64,000 nt of DNA from positions 418,700-482,699 of the forward strand of contig NZ_JAHKPD010000008.1 of NCBI RefSeq assembly GCF_018860245.1, written 5' to 3'. Positions within the stretch are counted from its first letter, which is position 1. The number at the start of each line of letters is the position of its first letter. The position numbers and the translations under genes were made by a program. This document shows positions 24,384 to 34,800 of the stretch, piece by piece. The stretch is from Pseudotamlana agarivorans (lineage in GTDB: Bacteria > Bacteroidota > Bacteroidia > Flavobacteriales > Flavobacteriaceae). Under the pieces are notes generated by a model. The model saw only the letters and a list, made by a program, of their open reading frames with translations, did no database searches and was not told where the DNA came from.

Positions 24384-25597
24384 AAAGAATAATTTATACA
24401 CTCATAGGTTTATCAACTTTTAGTGTTTCTAATGCACAAGAATTAGAAACACTTATTAGTGAAGCATTAAATAACAATCCTGAAATTCAAAAGTTTGAAT
24501 TACAGTATAGCATTGCTTCCGAAAAAGTGAATGAAGTAAATACATTACCTAATACCGAATTTGGAGTGGGTTACTTCGTAAGCGAGCCAGAAACACGTAC
24601 AGGAGCGCAACGCTTCAAAGTATCAGCTAAACAAATGTTGCCTTGGTTTGGGAATATAACTGCAAGAGAAAACTATGTGAGCGCTTTGGCAGATGCTAAA
24701 TACGAAGATATTGTTATTGTCAAAAGAAAATTGATGGCTTCGGTATCACAATCCTATTACAATCTTTACGCTAATAAAGCAAAACAAGACGTTTTAAGCG
24801 AGAATATTAAACTACTTAATACTTACGAAACATTGGCTTTAACATCGGTTGAAGTTGGGAAAGCTTCAGCGGTAGATGTTTTACGATTACAAATGCGTCA
24901 AAATGAAATGCAACAATTATTGGATGTTTTGGTTCAACAATTTTTAGCTGAACAAACTACTATTAATAAGCTTTTAAATCGTGATAAAGGTGTACGAGTT
25001 TCTGTAGTTAATGAGTTAATAATTCCTTCAGAAGATTTTGAAATGAATACTAAAAGTTTAGCATTACACCCAGAACTACTGAAATTCGATAAACTCTATC
25101 AGTCGGTAGAGCAATCCGAATTATTAAACCAAAAAGAAAATAGTCCAATGATTGGTTTCGGTTTAGATTATATCAATGTTGATAAACGTCCTAACATGGA
25201 TTTTAGCGACAATGGAAAAGATATAATTATGCCAATGGTGTCCCTATCTATTCCCATATTCAATAATAAGTACAAATCCCAAACCAAACAAAATGAGTTG
25301 CAACAGCAAGAGATTTTGGCACAAAAACAAGAGCGCACAAATACATTAGAAACACTATTAGATAAAGCAGCAAACGATAAGGTTTCAGCAAGAATAAGTT
25401 ATGCAACCCAAACGAAGAACTTAAAGCAAGCTAAAGATGCTGAAGAGATTCTTATTAAAAATTACGAAACAGGAACGATTGATTTTAATGACGTTTTGGA
25501 CATACAAGAATTGCAATTGAAGTTTCAAATGAACCAAATTGAGTCTGTTAAAACCTACTATGTGCAAACCACAATTATTAATTATTTAATTAAATAA
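24380..25597 (+). CDS. TolC-family outer-membrane factor of the cus system
   Basis: This 405-residue protein has a signal peptide (cleavage near SNAQ, residue 19) and the long coiled helices of outer-membrane efflux proteins (ETLISEALNNNPEIQKFELQ, LLDKAANDKVSARISYATQ). It forms the exit duct of the CusA-type pump. Its ATG overlaps the cusA stop (ATGA), so the two are coupled. At about 400 residues it is on the short side of the family. Confidence 0.87.
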   Translation: MKRIIYTLIGLSTFSVSNAQELETLISEALNNNPEIQKFELQYSIASEKVNEVNTLPNTEFGVGYFVSEPETRTGAQRFKVSAKQMLPWFGNITARENYVSALADAKYEDIVIVKRKLMASVSQSYYNLYANKAKQDVLSENIKLLNTYETLALTSVEVGKASAVDVLRLQMRQNEMQQLLDVLVQQFLAEQTTINKLLNRDKGVRVSVVNELIIPSEDFEMNTKSLALHPELLKFDKLYQSVEQSELLNQKENSPMIGFGLDYINVDKRPNMDFSDNGKDIIMPMVSLSIPIFNNKYKSQTKQNELQQQEILAQKQERTNTLETLLDKAANDKVSARISYATQTKNLKQAKDAEEILIKNYETGTIDFNDVLDIQELQLKFQMNQIESVKTYYVQTTIINYLIK

Positions 25598-25601
25598 GAG
25601 T

Positions 25602-26573
25602 ATGGATAGTTTAACACAAGCAGCATTAGGAGCAGCAATTGGCGAAGTAATTCTTGGTCGAAAAATAGGATATAAAGGTGCAGTAATTGGTGCTATTATC
25701 GCTACTATTCCAGATCTCGATATTGTTTTGCTTTCATTTTATTCATCAGTAGAACGAATAAGTATTCACAGAGGTTTCAGTCATTCCATTTTGTTTAGTT
25801 TAATAGGCTCAATTTTAATAGCTTTTATATTAACAAAACTAAAGTGGACAAAGCAAATTTCTTATATAAGACTTTTAATTTTTTGTTGGTTGGCTCTATT
25901 TACACATATGCTATTAGATGCATTTACAACCTATGGTACTCAGCTATTGTTGCCTTTTTCCAATTATCGAGTAAGCTTCGATAGTGTTAACATAGTTGAC
26001 CCTTTTTATACTTTGCCTTTATTATTAGGTTTAATTTTAGGCCTTACATACTTCAGGAATAAAGACTCAAGAACCCTATATAGTAAGCTTGGGCTAGCTA
26101 TTAGCTCTCTATACCTGTTATTAACTTTAGGAATCAAATCTTATGTAAATCAAAAGTTTGATGAAGTTCTAACTTCACAAGGAATTGAATATAATTCGCT
26201 ATTAACAGTTCCAGTTAAAATTGGAAGTATTAGTTGGTATGGGGTTGCTAAAACTAATAATAGTTTATTTATTGGTAGGTACAATAACCTATCACAAAAT
26301 CCAATAACATTGACGGAGTTCCCAATTAATGATCATTTATTGAATGATATTCCTGCTGAAATATCCTCAACTTTAAAATGGTTTTCTCAGGATTTTTATA
26401 CAGTCGTAGAAAATAACGGAAAATTAAGATTGTACAATATGCAATGCGATATGCAAGGCATTCGTACTTATGGAAATTATAAAGCACCCACAGCTTTTTA
26501 TTTTGAAATTACGCCACTTTTAAATGGGAATTATGACTTAACAACAGGAATGCACGAAAAACAAAAACAATGA
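25602..26573 (+). CDS. YdjM/LexA-binding-type metal-dependent hydrolase-like membrane protein
   Basis: This 323-residue protein begins MDSLTQAALGAAIGEVILG and has HRGFSHSILFS, the core motif of PF04307 (YdjM-like, described as metal-dependent hydrolase), with several membrane helices. It starts 4 bases after the tolC-like gene and overlaps the P-type ATPase by 4 bases, so it is firmly embedded in the copper operon. Why is unclear; no metal-efflux role is established for the family. Confidence 0.75.
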   Translation: MDSLTQAALGAAIGEVILGRKIGYKGAVIGAIIATIPDLDIVLLSFYSSVERISIHRGFSHSILFSLIGSILIAFILTKLKWTKQISYIRLLIFCWLALFTHMLLDAFTTYGTQLLLPFSNYRVSFDSVNIVDPFYTLPLLLGLILGLTYFRNKDSRTLYSKLGLAISSLYLLLTLGIKSYVNQKFDEVLTSQGIEYNSLLTVPVKIGSISWYGVAKTNNSLFIGRYNNLSQNPITLTEFPINDHLLNDIPAEISSTLKWFSQDFYTVVENNGKLRLYNMQCDMQGIRTYGNYKAPTAFYFEITPLLNGNYDLTTGMHEKQKQ

Positions 26574-29068
26574 AACATACATATCACATACACGGAATGA
26601 CTTGCAACGGTTGTCGAAGTCACGTAGAAGAAACACTTTCAAAAGTGAAAGGTGTTTCAAAGGCTTCTGTTGATTTAGAAAAAGCAGAAGCAACTATCGA
26701 AATGGAATCTCATATTCCAATAGAAAGGTTTCAAGAAGCTTTAAAGAATGATGGCGGAAACTATAGTATTCATAAATTAGGAGAGCACCATCATACAAAA
26801 GTAGAAAAGGAAAAACAGCCAAAAGGAAAAGGCACAGGTACGTTTTATTGTCCTATGCATTGCGAAGGCGAAAAAACTTATGACAAATCAGGCGATTGTC
26901 CTGTATGCGGAATGGATTTGGTCGAAGAACAAAATCTATCCACAACTTCATCAGAGCAATGGACGTGTCCTATGCATCCAGAAATAATAAAAGATGAAGC
27001 AGGTGCTTGTCCTAAATGCGGAATGGATTTAGTATCAATGGAAGCAGATAGTTCAGCAGAAGAGAAAACCTATAAAAAGTTATTAAAGAAGTTTAAGATT
27101 GCAGTAATATTCACATTGCCAATTTTCTTAATGGCAATGAGCGAAATGCTAACCAATAATCCATTGTATGACATCATGGAACAAAAATATTGGAATTGGA
27201 TTCAGTTCGTATTATCCATTCCAGTTGTATTTTATGCCACTTGGATGTTCTTTGAACGTGCCTATAAAAGTATAAAAACGTGGAATCTTAATATGTTTAC
27301 ACTTATTGGAATAGGTGCTGGTGTTGCTTGGTTATTTAGTGTTTTTGGTATGTTTTTTCCAGACATTTTTCCAAGTCAGTTCAAAACGGAATCTGGAGCA
27401 GTACACGTTTATTTTGAAGCAGCAACCGTTATCCTAACATTAGTGCTTTTAGGTCAACTTTTAGAAGCTCGTGCGCATAGTAAAACCAATTCAGCAGTAA
27501 AAGAATTGTTAAAGCTAGCACCCAATAAAGCTATAAAAGTAGTAGATGGCGAAGATGTTGAAGTTACCATCGATGCTATTGAATTAAATGATATTCTAAA
27601 AGTAAAACCAGGCGATAAAATTCCTGTGGATGGCTCGATAACAGAAGGAGATACAACTATTGATGAGTCAATGATTACTGGAGAGCCAATTCCTGTTAAT
27701 AAAACAGTAAATGATAAAGTAAGTAGCGGAACAATAAACGGCAACCAATCTTTTTTAATGAAAGCTGAAAAAGTGGGGAGTGATACGTTACTCTCTCAAA
27801 TCATCCACATGGTTAACAATGCCAGTAGAAGTCGTGCACCAATTCAAAATTTAGCCGATAAAGTATCAGGTTATTTCGTGCCTGTCGTGGTCATTATCTC
27901 TTTACTAACCTTTGCGGTTTGGGCAATTTGGGGACCAGAACCAGTTTACGTTTATGCCTTTGTGAATGCTATTGCGGTATTAATAATTGCTTGCCCTTGC
28001 GCGTTAGGATTGGCAACACCTATGTCTGTAATGGTTGGTGTTGGTAAAGGTGCTCAAAATGGTGTATTAATTAAAAATGCTGAAGCACTTGAAAAAATGG
28101 ATAAGGTTACTACGCTAATTGTAGATAAGACAGGAACAATTACCGAAGGAAAACCAACCGTTGAAACAGTAGGTTCTTTTGATGCTGATTTTAGCGAAAG
28201 TGACATTCTGGAATATATTGTTTCATTGAACAAAAACAGCGAACATCCATTGGCAGAAGCAACCGTTAAATATGGAAAAGAACAAAAAGCAGAAATTTTA
28301 AAATCAGAAGCATTTAGTGCAGTTACAGGTAAAGGAGTAGAAGCTACTATTAAAAATAAAAAGGTGGTATTAGGAAATCCTAAGATGATGGGTTATGCCA
28401 ATGCAGAGATAACCTTGCAGATGGAAGAAGAAGCTAAAGTATATCAGAAACAAGGGAAAACAGTTTCTTATTTATCGATAGATAAAAAGGTTACTGGTTA
28501 TGTAGTAATAGGCGATAAAATTAAGGAAACTAGCGCTAAAGCCATTAAGGAACTTCAAGACAAAGGTATTAAAGTCATCATGTTAACAGGCGATAATCAC
28601 GACACAGCACAAGCAGTAGCAACAGAATTAAATCTTACAGATTTTAAAGCAAGTATGTTGCCTGAGGATAAACTCAAGGAAGTAGAGAAACTACAAGAAA
28701 AAGGAAAAGTTGTTGCTATGGCAGGCGATGGTATTAATGACGCACCAGCACTTGCTAAAAGTGATGTAGGTGTCGCAATGGGTACAGGAACAGATGTAGC
28801 TATAGAAAGTGCTATGATAACCTTGGTAAAAGGCGATTTGCACGGTATTGTAAAAGCCAGAAATTTAAGCGATGCTGTAATGAAAAACATTAAACAGAAT
28901 CTATTTTTTGCACTTATCTATAACACATTAGGTGTGCCGATTGCAGCAGGTGTTTTGTTCCCATTTTTCGGAATTTTACTCTCGCCAATGATTGCTGCAT
29001 TAGCCATGAGTTTTAGTTCGGTGTCAGTAATAGTGAATGCATTAAGATTAAGAAATATTAAAATATAG
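26570..29068 (+). CDS. copA: Cu(I)-exporting P1B-type ATPase with HMA and two metal-binding domains
   Basis: This 832-residue pump starts with an HMA domain (GMTCNGC, about residues 8-15). Two YHS-like heavy-metal-binding domains follow, with YCPMHCEGEK...CPVCGMDL and WTCPMHPEII...CPKCGMDL. CPCALGLATP in the sixth membrane helix, DKTGTITEG (phosphorylated Asp), the HP dipeptide in SEHPLAEA and GDGINDAP are all present. YN in helix 7 (LIYNTLG) and MxxSS in helix 8 (MSFSSVS) specify the Cu(I) subgroup P1B-1. It exports Cu(I) from the cytoplasm. Confidence 0.93.
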   Translation: MKHTYHIHGMTCNGCRSHVEETLSKVKGVSKASVDLEKAEATIEMESHIPIERFQEALKNDGGNYSIHKLGEHHHTKVEKEKQPKGKGTGTFYCPMHCEGEKTYDKSGDCPVCGMDLVEEQNLSTTSSEQWTCPMHPEIIKDEAGACPKCGMDLVSMEADSSAEEKTYKKLLKKFKIAVIFTLPIFLMAMSEMLTNNPLYDIMEQKYWNWIQFVLSIPVVFYATWMFFERAYKSIKTWNLNMFTLIGIGAGVAWLFSVFGMFFPDIFPSQFKTESGAVHVYFEAATVILTLVLLGQLLEARAHSKTNSAVKELLKLAPNKAIKVVDGEDVEVTIDAIELNDILKVKPGDKIPVDGSITEGDTTIDESMITGEPIPVNKTVNDKVSSGTINGNQSFLMKAEKVGSDTLLSQIIHMVNNASRSRAPIQNLADKVSGYFVPVVVIISLLTFAVWAIWGPEPVYVYAFVNAIAVLIIACPCALGLATPMSVMVGVGKGAQNGVLIKNAEALEKMDKVTTLIVDKTGTITEGKPTVETVGSFDADFSESDILEYIVSLNKNSEHPLAEATVKYGKEQKAEILKSEAFSAVTGKGVEATIKNKKVVLGNPKMMGYANAEITLQMEEEAKVYQKQGKTVSYLSIDKKVTGYVVIGDKIKETSAKAIKELQDKGIKVIMLTGDNHDTAQAVATELNLTDFKASMLPEDKLKEVEKLQEKGKVVAMAGDGINDAPALAKSDVGVAMGTGTDVAIESAMITLVKGDLHGIVKARNLSDAVMKNIKQNLFFALIYNTLGVPIAAGVLFPFFGILLSPMIAALAMSFSSVSVIVNALRLRNIKI

Positions 29069-29071
29069 AAA

Positions 29072-30844
29072 ATGAAAAAATATATAATTTACTTCGGAAT
29101 ATTAGCAGTTGGACTTTTGTTAGGATGGCTTCTTTTTGGCAATTCATTGGCTAAAGAAACAGAACACAATCATGACGCAGTAACAGAAAATAACCAGATG
29201 TGGACGTGCTCGATGCATCCACAAATTATGCAACCAGAGGCTGGCGATTGTCCAATTTGCGGTATGGATTTAATTCCTGCGGAAAGTAGTTCTGAAGGAT
29301 TATTAGCAGACCAATTCAAGCTTTCAGAAAATGCTATGGCATTGGCAAATATTCAAACGTCAATTGTTGGTAAAGGTAAAACAGAAGATAATACAGTTAA
29401 ATTATCAGGGAAAATTGTAGAGAATGAAGAAGCTAATGCAGTTCAAGTCAGTTATTTTTCTGGAAGAATAGAGCGCCTAAATGTGAGTTTTACAGGCGAA
29501 GAAGTTAGAAAAGGACAGTTATTAGCAACTATTTATTCGCCAGAATTGTATGCAGCGCAACAAGAGCTCATTACAGCAGTTTCATTAAAAGAATCACAAC
29601 CTGCATTATACAAAGCTGTGCGCAACAAATTAAAATTATGGAAGCTTTCTGAAAATCAAATAAATCAAATTGAAACTTCTGGTAAGGTCAAAGAAAACTT
29701 TCCTGTTTATGCAACGGTTTCAGGTACAGTTTCTGAAAAGTTAGTAGAACAAGGGGATTATATCAAACAAGGTCAACCTTTACTCAAAATAGCTAATCTA
29801 AACACGGTTTGGGCAAATTTTGATGTGTATGAAAATCAAATCGATTTATTTAAAAAAGGACAAGAGATTTCAGTCACTACCAATACTTATTCTAATAAAG
29901 AATTTAAAGCTAAAGTAGATTTTATAGATCCTGTTTTAGATACAAAAACAAGAACTGTGAAATTAAGAGCTGTACTTAATAATAAACAGAACGTTTTTAA
30001 GCCAGGAATGTTTGTTGAAGGAAAAGTTAAAGGAATGACTTCAAGTAACGAACACGTATTGACCATTCCATCTACAGCTGTTTTATGGACAGGAGAACGT
30101 TCAGTTGTCTATATAAAAACAGACCCTACTCAACCTGTTTTTGAAATGCGAATTATTACATTAGGTAATCAAATTGGCGATAATTATGAGGTGTTAGAGG
30201 GTTTGAGTATTGACGATGAGATAGTAACAAATGGAACGTTTACTGTTGATGGAGCAGCGCAATTACAAGGTAAAAAATCAATGATGAATAAAAAAGGTGG
30301 TAAAGTTATGACTGGTCATGAAGGACATTTGGGAATGGAAAAAAATCCTTCAGCAAATAACGAGAATCATTCTAATATGAATGAGAGGATAAAAGTTTCT
30401 AAGGACTTTCAGAATCAAATTAAAGTAGTTTTTAATGATTATATCAAATTAAAAGACGTTTTGGTTAAAGATGATACTAATAACGTAATGACAGAATCAA
30501 AAAGACTATTGGGCAATTTATCTAAGGTTGATATGAAGCTATTAAAAGATAAAGAGGCTCATGGTCATTGGATGTCATTAGAAAAAGAAATAAAAGCATC
30601 GGCAAGATCAATTTCAAATACATCAAATATTGAATCACAACGAAATCATTTTAAGCACCTCTCATCACATTTAATTAGTACAATTCAAACTTTTGGTATC
30701 AATGAAAAAGTCTTTGTTGAGTTTTGTCCGATGGTAGACGATAACAATGGTGCATACTGGTTGAGCAGGGAAGAAAAAGTAATCAACCCATATTTTGGTG
30801 GTGCGATGCTAACCTGTGGAGAAGTAAAACAAGTAATAGAATAA
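29072..30844 (+). CDS. cusB: CusB-like RND adaptor with metal-binding N-domain and C-terminal DUF3347
   Basis: This 590-residue membrane-fusion protein has one N-terminal helix, a YHS-like domain (WTCSMHPQIM and CPICGMDL), and the adaptor barrel and lipoyl domains (SGRIERLNVSFTGEEVRKGQ). The C-terminus is a DUF3347 domain with FCPMVDDNNGAYWLS and NPYFGGAMLTCG, rich in Met/Cys/His metal ligands. It bridges CusA and the outer-membrane factor and should deliver metal to the pump. It follows copA by 3 bases. Confidence 0.9.
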   Translation: MKKYIIYFGILAVGLLLGWLLFGNSLAKETEHNHDAVTENNQMWTCSMHPQIMQPEAGDCPICGMDLIPAESSSEGLLADQFKLSENAMALANIQTSIVGKGKTEDNTVKLSGKIVENEEANAVQVSYFSGRIERLNVSFTGEEVRKGQLLATIYSPELYAAQQELITAVSLKESQPALYKAVRNKLKLWKLSENQINQIETSGKVKENFPVYATVSGTVSEKLVEQGDYIKQGQPLLKIANLNTVWANFDVYENQIDLFKKGQEISVTTNTYSNKEFKAKVDFIDPVLDTKTRTVKLRAVLNNKQNVFKPGMFVEGKVKGMTSSNEHVLTIPSTAVLWTGERSVVYIKTDPTQPVFEMRIITLGNQIGDNYEVLEGLSIDDEIVTNGTFTVDGAAQLQGKKSMMNKKGGKVMTGHEGHLGMEKNPSANNENHSNMNERIKVSKDFQNQIKVVFNDYIKLKDVLVKDDTNNVMTESKRLLGNLSKVDMKLLKDKEAHGHWMSLEKEIKASARSISNTSNIESQRNHFKHLSSHLISTIQTFGINEKVFVEFCPMVDDNNGAYWLSREEKVINPYFGGAMLTCGEVKQVIE

Positions 30845-30865
30845 TAACAATTAATTTTTAAAACA

Positions 30866-31306
30866 ATGAAAAAAGTAATTTTAAGTTTAGCTGTAGTAAT
30901 GGCTATAGGTTTAACAAGTTGTAAAAACGAAACCAAGCAAGAAACAACAGAAACAAAAACGGAAGTATCTAAAGACATGGCTATGGCAGACATATCTTTT
31001 GGTGTTAGAGGTAATTGCGGAATGTGTAAAAAAACCATAGAAAAAGCTGTAAACAAAGTTGAAGGTGTTGCTAGTGCAAATTGGGATGTCGATAAAAAGA
31101 AAATTGACGTGTCTTTTGACGATACTAAAACAGATGCAATGGCAATCCATAACGCAATTGCAGCATCAGGTTATGATACTGAAAAAGTAACAGGAAGCGA
31201 AGAAGCATATAGTAATCTGCCAGGATGTTGTAAATATGAACATGATATGGTAATGAATCAATCAGGAGATAAAAGTGAAGAGGATCATTCAGACCATGAC
31301 CATTAA
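30866..31306 (+). CDS. HMA-domain periplasmic lipoprotein (MerP-like)
   Basis: This 146-residue protein has a lipoprotein signal (GLTSC). An HMA domain with GNCGMCKKTIEKAVNKVEG replaces the usual GMTCxxC by GNCGMC, keeping both cysteines. The C-terminus is His/Asp-rich (HSDHDH). It probably carries Cu(I) in the periplasm for the Cus pump. A strong hairpin follows, so it ends the copper operon. Confidence 0.82.
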   Translation: MKKVILSLAVVMAIGLTSCKNETKQETTETKTEVSKDMAMADISFGVRGNCGMCKKTIEKAVNKVEGVASANWDVDKKKIDVSFDDTKTDAMAIHNAIAASGYDTEKVTGSEEAYSNLPGCCKYEHDMVMNQSGDKSEEDHSDHDH

Positions 31307-31314
31307 TAATAAAT

Positions 31315-31348
31315 ATAGAAGAGCCTTATTAATTAAAGGCTCTTCTAT
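31315..31348 (+). terminator. Hairpin at the end of the copper operon
   Basis: Perfect 13-base arms ATAGAAGAGCCTT and AAGGCTCTTCTAT (31315-31327, 31336-31348) with an 8-base loop follow the operon; no long T-run follows. Confidence 0.65.
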
Positions 31349-31373
31349 TATAAAAGTTACATGTCTACGTTAT

Positions 31374-31409
31374 TTGCAACATCATTGCATTAAATAATGT
31401 ATATCTTTG
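31374..31409 (+). promoter_or_regulatory. TTGCA-type operator and -7 box of the second RND operon
   Basis: TTGCAACATCATTGCA (31374-31389) is an imperfect palindrome with TGCAA/TTGCA arms; a similar site, TTGCACTTCCATTGCA, lies at 37815-37830 after the Fur-family gene. TATCTTTG (31402-31409) is a perfect -7 box, placing transcription start almost at ATG 31415. The palindrome fits a Fur-type operator overlapping the promoter. Confidence 0.5.
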
Positions 31410-31414
31410 CTACG

Positions 31415-31726
31415 ATGAAATTTTTAGCCTTCATATTATCAATTTATATTTTCGCGCTTAATTTAGCACCTTGCGAAGATAATGCTACGCTTGATAATGA
31501 GGTGCAAACTGAGATTTCACAAGGTATGGACAATGACCATCAGCACCAAGATTCAGATTTATGTTCGCCTTTTTGTATTTGCCAATGTTGCCATATAAAT
31601 GCAACATATTTTCAATTTGCAGATTTAAAATTTAATTTTCCTTATATATCTACTCAAGATTTTCTTTACTTAAACGGTACAGAAAAAGATTTTACTACTT
31701 CAATTTTACAGCCACCTAGGGCTTAA
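31415..31726 (+). CDS. DUF6660-like Cys/His-rich small protein
   Basis: This 103-residue protein has a signal sequence (LAFILSIYIFALNLAPC) and a Cys/His cluster (DNDHQHQDSDLC, SPFCICQCCHINA). The spacing resembles the DUF6660 proteins found at the head of metal-efflux operons in Bacteroidota. The ATG at 31415 is chosen over 31397 because the latter precedes the -7 promoter box. It likely binds metal in the periplasm. It precedes the CzcA-TolC fusion. Confidence 0.7.
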   Translation: MKFLAFILSIYIFALNLAPCEDNATLDNEVQTEISQGMDNDHQHQDSDLCSPFCICQCCHINATYFQFADLKFNFPYISTQDFLYLNGTEKDFTTSILQPPRA

Positions 31727-31850
31727 TTCAGTTTTTTTTAAGGATAACTATATCCAATTTCAAGCCTATTATGGCTCTTTTCATTTCAAGTAATTCTAAT
31801 TTTTATTTTAGAATTATATCGAGAAGTTCAACTGAATTAATACATTTTCT

Positions 31851-34800
31851 ATGATTAATAAAATCATTGATTTTTCAATCAATAACAAATTCATTATTGG
31901 TTTGCTTACGCTTACCATTGTTGGAGCAGGTATTTGGAGCATGACCCAAGTACCAATCGATGCTGTTCCAGATATTACCAACAACCAAGTACAAGTCATT
32001 ACACAAGCACCAAATTTAGGAACAGAAGATATCGAGCAAATCATAACCTATCCAGTAGAGGTAGCAATGAGCAATCTACCTAATGTCGAAGAAATTCGTT
32101 CCATTTCTCGTTTTGGCTTATCAGTTGTTACCATAGTTTTTGACGATGATATGGGAACTTATCTGCCGCGTCAATTAGTCGCTGAAAAACTCAACGACAT
32201 TAAAGGACAAATTCCCGAGGGATTCGGAGAACCTTCAATGGGGCCTATTTCATCTGGTCTTGGAGAAATATATCAATACACACTTAAAGTCAAAGCAGAA
32301 TATAAGGACAAATATTCGGTTACTGATTTGCGCACCATGCAAGATTGGATAGTACAGCGTCAAATGGCAATGGTTGAGGGTGTTGTTGAAGTTAATGCTA
32401 TTGGCGGAAAAATTAAGCAATATGAAGTCGCTGTCGATCCAAATGAGTTGCGAGCAATCGGATTAACAATTACCGATGTCTTTGAAGCATTGGAAAACAA
32501 CAATCAAAATACAGGTGGTGCATATATCGAAAAGAACCATCAAGCCAATTTTATTCGTGGCGAAGGCTTAGTGCGTAGTTTGGATGATATTAAAAAAATT
32601 ACAGTAAAAAATATAAATAATATTCCTATAACTATTGGAGACATTGCCAAAGTGCAATTTGGCTCTGCTATACGTTACGGCGCATTAACACAAGATGGCG
32701 AAGGCGAAGTTGTAGGTGGTTTGGTAATGATGCTTAAAGGGGCTAATTCAAACGATGTTATCGAGAATGTAAAAGAGCGCATGGCTCAAATAGAAAAGTC
32801 TTTACCAGAAGGTGTAATTATTGAACCTTTATTAGACCGAAGTAAATTAATAGCAGAAACTACATTAACTGTAGCAACAAACCTTATTGAAGGCGCCTTA
32901 ATTGTAATATTTGTACTCATTTTTTTATTAGGAAACTGGCGAGGTGGTTTAATAGTAGCATCCACTATCCCATTATCGTTGTTGTTTGCTTTTATATTGA
33001 TGAATGTATTTGATGTGTGGGCAAACCTAATGAGCTTGGGTGCGATTGATTTTGGAATCATTGTAGATGGAGCAGTAATAATAGTTGAAAGTACTGTATT
33101 TCTCATTACATCCCGAGTACTTAAAAAGAAGAGCCTTACAGCAAAAGAAAGAGATAAGGTGGCTTCAAATGCTTCAAAAAAAATGATGAATGCTGCGTTT
33201 TTCGGTCAGCTTATTATCCTTATTGTTTTTCTTCCAATTCTGGCTTTACAAGGTATTGAAGGGAAAATGTTTAAACCAATGGCATTGACATTCATTTTCG
33301 CAATGATTGGCGCCATGGTGCTTTGTTTGACCTATGTGCCAATGATGTCTGCCTTGATTTTAAGAGCACCAAAAAACGACAAAAAATCATATGGCGATAA
33401 ATTTGTGCATTGGGTAGAACGTAAATATCAACCGTTGTTAGAAAAAGCCTTAAAGAAAGGTAAACTAATAATTGGTGTTTCTGTTGTTTTATTTGGTATT
33501 GCAGTCTTTATGTTTACGAGAATGGGAGGCGAATTTATACCACAACTTGATGAAGGAGATATTGCGTTTCACGCCATTTTAAAACCAGGTAGTTCCCTTA
33601 AAGAAACTATTGAAACGACTACAAAAATTGAACAAATTGTAAAGGCAAAGTTTCCAGAAGTTGAAAAAATTGTAAGTCGAATTGGTGTTGCTGAAATTCC
33701 AACAGACCCAATGCCAATGGATTTGGCTGATGTTTTTGTAATTCTGAAGCCAAAAAGCGAATGGACAACACCCATTACAAAAGATGAATTGATAGAGAAG
33801 ATGAAAGAAGCGGTTGAAATCGTTCCAGGTGTTAACTATGAATTTACACAACCTATCGAAATGCGCTTCAACGAATTACTAGAAGGTGTTAGAGAGGACA
33901 TTGCTATAAAACTTTATGGAGAAGATATAAATGTACTGTCTCAAAAAGCAGAAGAAATATCTCAAATTATTGCAGGGACAGAAGGTATTGGAGATATGAA
34001 AGCCGAAGCCACAACAGGCTTACCACAAATGACCATTACCTACAATAGAAATAAATTAGCACAATACGGACTGCAAATAAATACTTTAAATCAAATCGTT
34101 CAATCGGCTTTTGCAGGTGGTACAGCAGGAATTATTTTTGAAGGCGAAAAGCGATTCGATTTAGTGGTAAGATTAAATTCTCAAAACCGAAAGGATATTT
34201 CAGATGTTCAAAATTTATATATCAATTTACCGTCTGGTACTCAAATTCCACTTCGTGAAGTTGCAGATATAAGTTACAAAGCAGGCCCAATGCAAATAAG
34301 CAGGGATAATACAAACAGAAGGACCTATGTTGGTATTAATGTAAGAGGACGTGATGTAAAATCTTTAGTAACCGAGATTAAATCAAAGTTAGATGCTAAA
34401 CTTGAATTACCAACTGGCTATTTTATTAGGTATGGTGGTGCATTTGAAAACTTAGAACGTGCAAGTAACAGATTGCAAACTGTAGTTCCAATTGCGTTAT
34501 TACTCATTTTTGTACTTATTTATTTTGCTTTAAAATCGTTGCCACAAACCTTAATGATTTACATCGCGATTCCTATGGCAACCATTGGTGGTGTAGTAGC
34601 ATTGTGGTTAAGGGATATGCCATTTAGTATTTCAGCAGGTGTAGGTTTTATTGTTTTGTTTGGCGTCGCTGTTCTTAACGGTCTGGTAATGATAAGCGGG
34701 CTGAATGAGTTGAAAGAAGAAGGCGTTACCAATCTTAAAGATAGAATCATAGAAGGAACAAAACGAAGAATTAGACCTATAATGTTAACTGCTTTTACAG

